Below, in pieces: positions 61,237 through 64,000 of a DNA stretch of 64,000 nucleotides (within the stretch, counting starts at the first letter, position 1; each line of letters starts with the position of its first letter). The stretch spans positions 333,882 through 397,881 of the forward strand of contig CABJBM010000001.1 of assembly GCA_902363835.1 (NCBI GenBank). The letters are read 5' to 3'. The position numbers were made by a program, and so were the translations under genes. This DNA comes from Lachnospiraceae bacterium (GTDB taxonomy: Bacteria; Bacillota; Clostridia; Lachnospirales; Lachnospiraceae). The notes beneath the pieces were generated by a model. It saw only the letters and a program-made list of their open reading frames with translations. It was not told the origin of the DNA and made no database searches.

Positions 61237-61284
61237 ATATGATAAGTGGGTGGTTTACTATTTTGAACCACCCACTTATCATAT
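61237..61284. repeat. Perfect 19-bp inverted repeat after the small gene
   Basis: ATATGATAAGTGGGTGGTT (61237-61255) and its exact reverse complement (61266-61284) with a 10-nt loop. There is no T-tract on the plus strand, so it is not a classical terminator for the small gene. It may still stop transcription or mark an element end. Confidence 0.65.
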
Positions 61285-61373
61285 AAAAAACCACGACTAA
61301 CTCTAAACAGAGATAAGGTTTATATTATCATAGTTTTACCACATACTGGAATCATTTAATACATCAAAATTGC

Positions 61374-62237
61374 CTAAAATTCATTTTCACAATATGTTAT
61401 AAACTTCTTCACAGCAGGCGGAAGCTTATCTGTATTGGGCACAGCTATACCAAGAGAAATATGATACTCTGGCTGTAAGGGTATCTTGGCAACTTGACAG
61501 ATACGTCCTTTTGTGATTAATTGGTTCATGAAACTCATGCCCAATCCGCATTCAATCATAGATAGGGCAGCATAATTTTCAAAGGTTTCATACCGTATTT
61601 CAGGGAAGACCTTTGCACTGCGAAATAACTCTATCACATCGTAATCATATCCGCATGCTGGCATAATGAAATCCTCCGATTCACAGTTCTTAATCGGATA
61701 GACTTTTTCCTTTGCTAAAGGATGGTTCATTGGTAGCACAGCTAACATAGAATCATCTTTTAAAGGTATCCAATCAAACTTCATGCCCTTTTGATAGCTC
61801 ATAAAACCCAAATCGATTTTTCGCTCCTCTAACCATGTAACGACTTCTTGTCGAATTCCCTCCATCAATTTGATTTGAATATTTGGATAATCCTTCTGAA
61901 AACGTTTAATAATTTGTGGAAGCCAATGTACTGCAATGCTGGAGTAGCTTCCGATGCGAATAGTCCCTGTATTCAAGCCGTTGATTGCTGAAACGTTTTG
62001 TAAGAAATCCTCTTCAAGATGCAGCAACTCTCGCAGGATCGGAACTAGACGTTCGCCGTTCTCAGTCAGTAAAACACCAGCTTTACCTCTGGTTAAAATC
62101 TGAAATCCCAACTTATCTTCCAATGCATTCATCATATGTGTAACACCAGAAGGTGTGTAATCAAGCAGCGCAGCGGCTTTGGTAAAGCTTCCTAAATCCA
62201 CTGCAGTTAGTAATACTCTATATTTTTTCAAATCCAT
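61374..62237 (-). CDS. LysR-family transcriptional regulator
   Basis: A 287-residue LTTR: winged HTH (about 1-60; VDLGSFTKAAALLDYTPSGVTHMMNALEDKLGF) and a substrate-binding domain (about 75-285) of the two-lobed periplasmic type. The ATG at 62237 has GGAG 9 nt upstream. It is divergent from the proB-like gene and probably controls it through the palindrome at 62316-62332. Confidence 0.9.
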   Translation of the reverse strand: MDLKKYRVLLTAVDLGSFTKAAALLDYTPSGVTHMMNALEDKLGFQILTRGKAGVLLTENGERLVPILRELLHLEEDFLQNVSAINGLNTGTIRIGSYSSIAVHWLPQIIKRFQKDYPNIQIKLMEGIRQEVVTWLEERKIDLGFMSYQKGMKFDWIPLKDDSMLAVLPMNHPLAKEKVYPIKNCESEDFIMPACGYDYDVIELFRSAKVFPEIRYETFENYAALSMIECGLGMSFMNQLITKGRICQVAKIPLQPEYHISLGIAVPNTDKLPPAVKKFITYCENEF

Positions 62238-62315
62238 GATTTGTTCTCCTATATGTGAGAAATATTCAATTGCAATTTTCAATATTGTCGTTTTACTTAA
62301 TACGTTTTCTATTAT

Positions 62316-62332
62316 ATACTCATATTGAGTAT
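62316..62332. promoter_or_regulatory. Candidate LysR binding site
   Basis: ATACTC-ATATT-GAGTAT, a perfect 6-bp-arm palindrome containing the LTTR T-N11-A pattern, lies 36 bp before the proB-like start. A second AT-rich symmetric block lies at 62261-62286 (AATATT ... AATATT). Confidence 0.55.
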
Positions 62333-62367
62333 TTTACAATACGATGAAGCAGAAGGCAGGAAAATAC

Positions 62368-63162
62368 ATGAAATCCAGAATTGTGGTGAAAGTGGGAACT
62401 TCAACATTAACGAATGAAAATGGAAAAATTGATTTGAGGAATATGGAGCATTTGGTGCGGGTTATATCAGACCTAGTATCAAAGGAAACGGAAGTCATTC
62501 TTGTTACCTCGGCAGCAATTACCGTCGGCTATGAAAAAATGGGGATGTCAACCCGCCCGAAAGAGTTGAATTTGCGACAAGCCGCAGCCGCAGTTGGACA
62601 ATGTGAGCTGATGCATCTTTATGATCGACTATTCAATGAATATGGCAGGGTAGCTGCCCAAATTTTATTAGACAAAGAAGATATGCGCATTGAGGATCGT
62701 CAAAAAAATCTTTTTGCTACCTTTTCAGCCTTATTGGAACATGGGATTATTCCGATTGTCAATGAAAATGACTCTGTAAGCTATCTGGAAATTGAATCAC
62801 CTGACAAGCTGTTTGGTGATAATGATATGCTGTCTGCTCATGTTGCACTCCTGTGCGGTGTAAACAAGTTAATTCTTCTCTCAGATATCGATGGGCTATA
62901 TAAACAAGACCCACGGGAAAGCGAGAATGCAGAGTTTATTTATGAAGTATGTTGCATTGATGAAAACATCAAAAATTTGGCTGGAGGGAGCGGAACCATC
63001 AGAGGTACCGGCGGAATGATTACAAAGATTCTCGCTGCAGAACTGGTGACTTCTCATGGCTGCGAAATGTTTATTATTAACGGCTCAAATCCCGATCATA
63101 TTTATTCAGTTTTAGAGGGCGTTCCTGTGGGAACCCGCTTTAAGGCAGTGAAAGGAGCATGA
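62368..63162 (+). CDS. proB: Glutamate 5-kinase-like protein without PUA domain
   Basis: A 264-residue amino-acid-kinase-fold protein matching ProB: VVKVGTSTL (N-terminal ATP/substrate loop), LVTSAAITVG, NENDSVS and LLSDIDGLY are all present. ProB makes gamma-glutamyl phosphate, the first step of proline synthesis. The C-terminal PUA domain of long ProB proteins is absent, as in some Firmicutes. SGAxxxG reads SAAITVG. No proA follows, which is unusual. The ATG at 62368 has AGGA upstream; an earlier in-frame ATG lacks this. The next gene follows by 2 nt. Confidence 0.85.
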   Translation: MKSRIVVKVGTSTLTNENGKIDLRNMEHLVRVISDLVSKETEVILVTSAAITVGYEKMGMSTRPKELNLRQAAAAVGQCELMHLYDRLFNEYGRVAAQILLDKEDMRIEDRQKNLFATFSALLEHGIIPIVNENDSVSYLEIESPDKLFGDNDMLSAHVALLCGVNKLILLSDIDGLYKQDPRESENAEFIYEVCCIDENIKNLAGGSGTIRGTGGMITKILAAELVTSHGCEMFIINGSNPDHIYSVLEGVPVGTRFKAVKGA

Positions 63163-63164
63163 AG

Positions 63165-63824
63165 ATGAATATTAAAATATCAAAAGAGTTATCCGAGCTC
63201 TGTCCGGGCGCATCTTTGATGGTGCTTAGCTATGAAACTGTGGTTCAAAAAAGTTCGGAGGACCTTTTAACATTATTGGATAAAACCATTGCCGAATTAC
63301 ACAGTCGTTATACCATGGCAGACTTATCTGAAATTTCGCATATTAAAGATACACGCACCGCTTATCGTAGCCTTGGTAAATCCCCTACAGCTTATCGGAA
63401 TGCATCAGAAGCAATGCTGCGGCGCATTGTAAAAGGTAGTGGTCTCTACCACATTAACAACGTGGTAGAGATCAATAACTTAATTTCCGTAACAACTGGA
63501 TATTCGGTAGGTACATATGATACCGATTTCTTATCTGGTAACGTGGAATGGAAACGTTCACCCGACGGCGAAAGCTATCAGGGAATTGGCAAAGACATTT
63601 TAAATATTGAACACCTTCCGACTCTATATGATGAGCAGGGGGCCTTTGGAAATCCGACCAGTGACAGCCGAAGGGCAATGATTTCGATAGGTAAACACCG
63701 TATCTCAAGTGTGCTTTATTCTTTCTCAGGTCAAGATCAGTTTGAAACCATTGCTTCACAGTACCAAAAATGGCTCGTTGACTTTTGTGCTGTAGAAAAG
63801 CTTAATATCAACATAGTTAATTAG
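63165..63824 (+). CDS. B3/B4 (tRNA-synthetase editing-like) domain protein
   Basis: A 219-residue protein of the free-standing B3/B4 family, related to the editing domain of the phenylalanyl-tRNA synthetase beta subunit. AYRSLGKSPTAYRNASEAMLRR and VVEINNLISVTTGYSVG are typical. Function is unknown; hydrolysis of mischarged tRNA is a proposal from the fold. AAGGAG lies 9 nt before the ATG at 63165, so that start is preferred to the ATG two codons earlier. It is coupled to the proB-like gene. Confidence 0.85.
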   Translation: MNIKISKELSELCPGASLMVLSYETVVQKSSEDLLTLLDKTIAELHSRYTMADLSEISHIKDTRTAYRSLGKSPTAYRNASEAMLRRIVKGSGLYHINNVVEINNLISVTTGYSVGTYDTDFLSGNVEWKRSPDGESYQGIGKDILNIEHLPTLYDEQGAFGNPTSDSRRAMISIGKHRISSVLYSFSGQDQFETIASQYQKWLVDFCAVEKLNINIVN

Positions 63825-64000
63825 TGAAAAATGAATTGCTTTTTTCAATATAATATATAATTAGTTTTAAGAGAATTTTATAGTTGTTATTGATTAGTAG
63901 TAAAGGTGAACTCCCTACTTAATAACCTGTATTAAAGTGGACTTGTGTCAATATCGTAGACACAAAAAGTTTAACTTCTGCTTCTAAGTGTCAGGCAGCT
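63825..64000. other. Window end, no complete gene
   Basis: AT-rich stretch. Near 63942-63966 TTGTGTC ... GACACAA forms a hairpin. The last 60 bp resemble the start of a transposable element, but the element, if present, lies outside the window. Confidence 0.3.

Noticed and set aside
61056..61271. A 71-codon minus-strand frame over the 55-residue gene
   Set aside because: Shadow of the plus-strand gene, which has a perfect AGGAGG site.

Overview
The window looks like part of a chromosome from a spore-forming, anaerobic, low-to-moderate GC Firmicute of the Lachnospiraceae (Lacrimispora / Clostridium saccharolyticum / Enterocloster-like). This rests on gene content: a Csp-like subtilase pair, DUF4489 spore-type proteins, a BclA-like remnant, a YIEGIA module, a PPi-type phosphofructokinase, YesN/LytS-type sugar regulation and many carbohydrate operons. 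No species assignment is possible from sequence reading alone.

Layout. (1) 1-13.4 kb: a divergent pair of Csp-type subtilisin-like proteins, both with Gly at the catalytic Ser position and both behind near-identical sporulation-type promoters; MscL with a zinc-ribbon tail; a Cys/Asn-rich small protein; an operon joining a YIEGIA membrane module to a three-subunit molybdenum hydroxylase; a collapsed BclA-like collagen gene; thymidine kinase; a secreted cell-wall-binding protein; a DUF4489 protein. (2) 13.5-18.1 kb: an RpiR regulator divergent from a PTS EIICB / GH4 6-phospho-glucosidase / ChbG-like deacetylase operon. (3) 18.7-22.7 kb: second DUF4489 protein, PPi-type Pfk, a diguanylate cyclase. 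(4) 22.8-32.9 kb: an ABC-sugar operon (ROK repressor, PfkB kinase, non-PTS GH4, SBP, two permeases, GH3) divergent from an AgaI/NagB-like isomerase, then a tRNA-Leu(CAG). (5) 33-42.8 kb: a YtfQRT/YjfF-like sugar ABC transporter flanked by a YesN/LytS two-component system and a membrane-anchored protein with two fused sugar-binding domains. (6) 43-46.5 kb: an OmpR-type two-component system with an ABC exporter. (7) 46.7-51.8 kb: a MarR operon with an unknown protein and two amidohydrolase-superfamily enzymes; HAD, VOC and GNAT genes. (8) 51.9-61.3 kb: mobile-element genes on both sides of a self-contained locus (second OmpR-type two-component system, SDR, NTF2-fold protein, double-NTF2 lipoprotein). 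(9) 61.4-64 kb: a LysR regulator divergent from a ProB-like kinase and a B3/B4-domain protein.

The most informative regulatory signals read directly from sequence are 11-bp direct repeats at fixed distance from a -10 element. One set lies before both the regulator gene and the ABC genes of system (6). A second set lies before three transcription units of system (8). These tie each regulator to its targets and make locus (8) the best candidate for an undescribed system: a signal-responsive SDR plus NTF2-fold (ketosteroid-isomerase/SnoaL-like) enzyme set carried between transposon remnants. The tandem sugar-binding protein next to the LytS/YesN pair in (5), and the doubly Ser-to-Gly Csp pair in (1), are the next most interesting.
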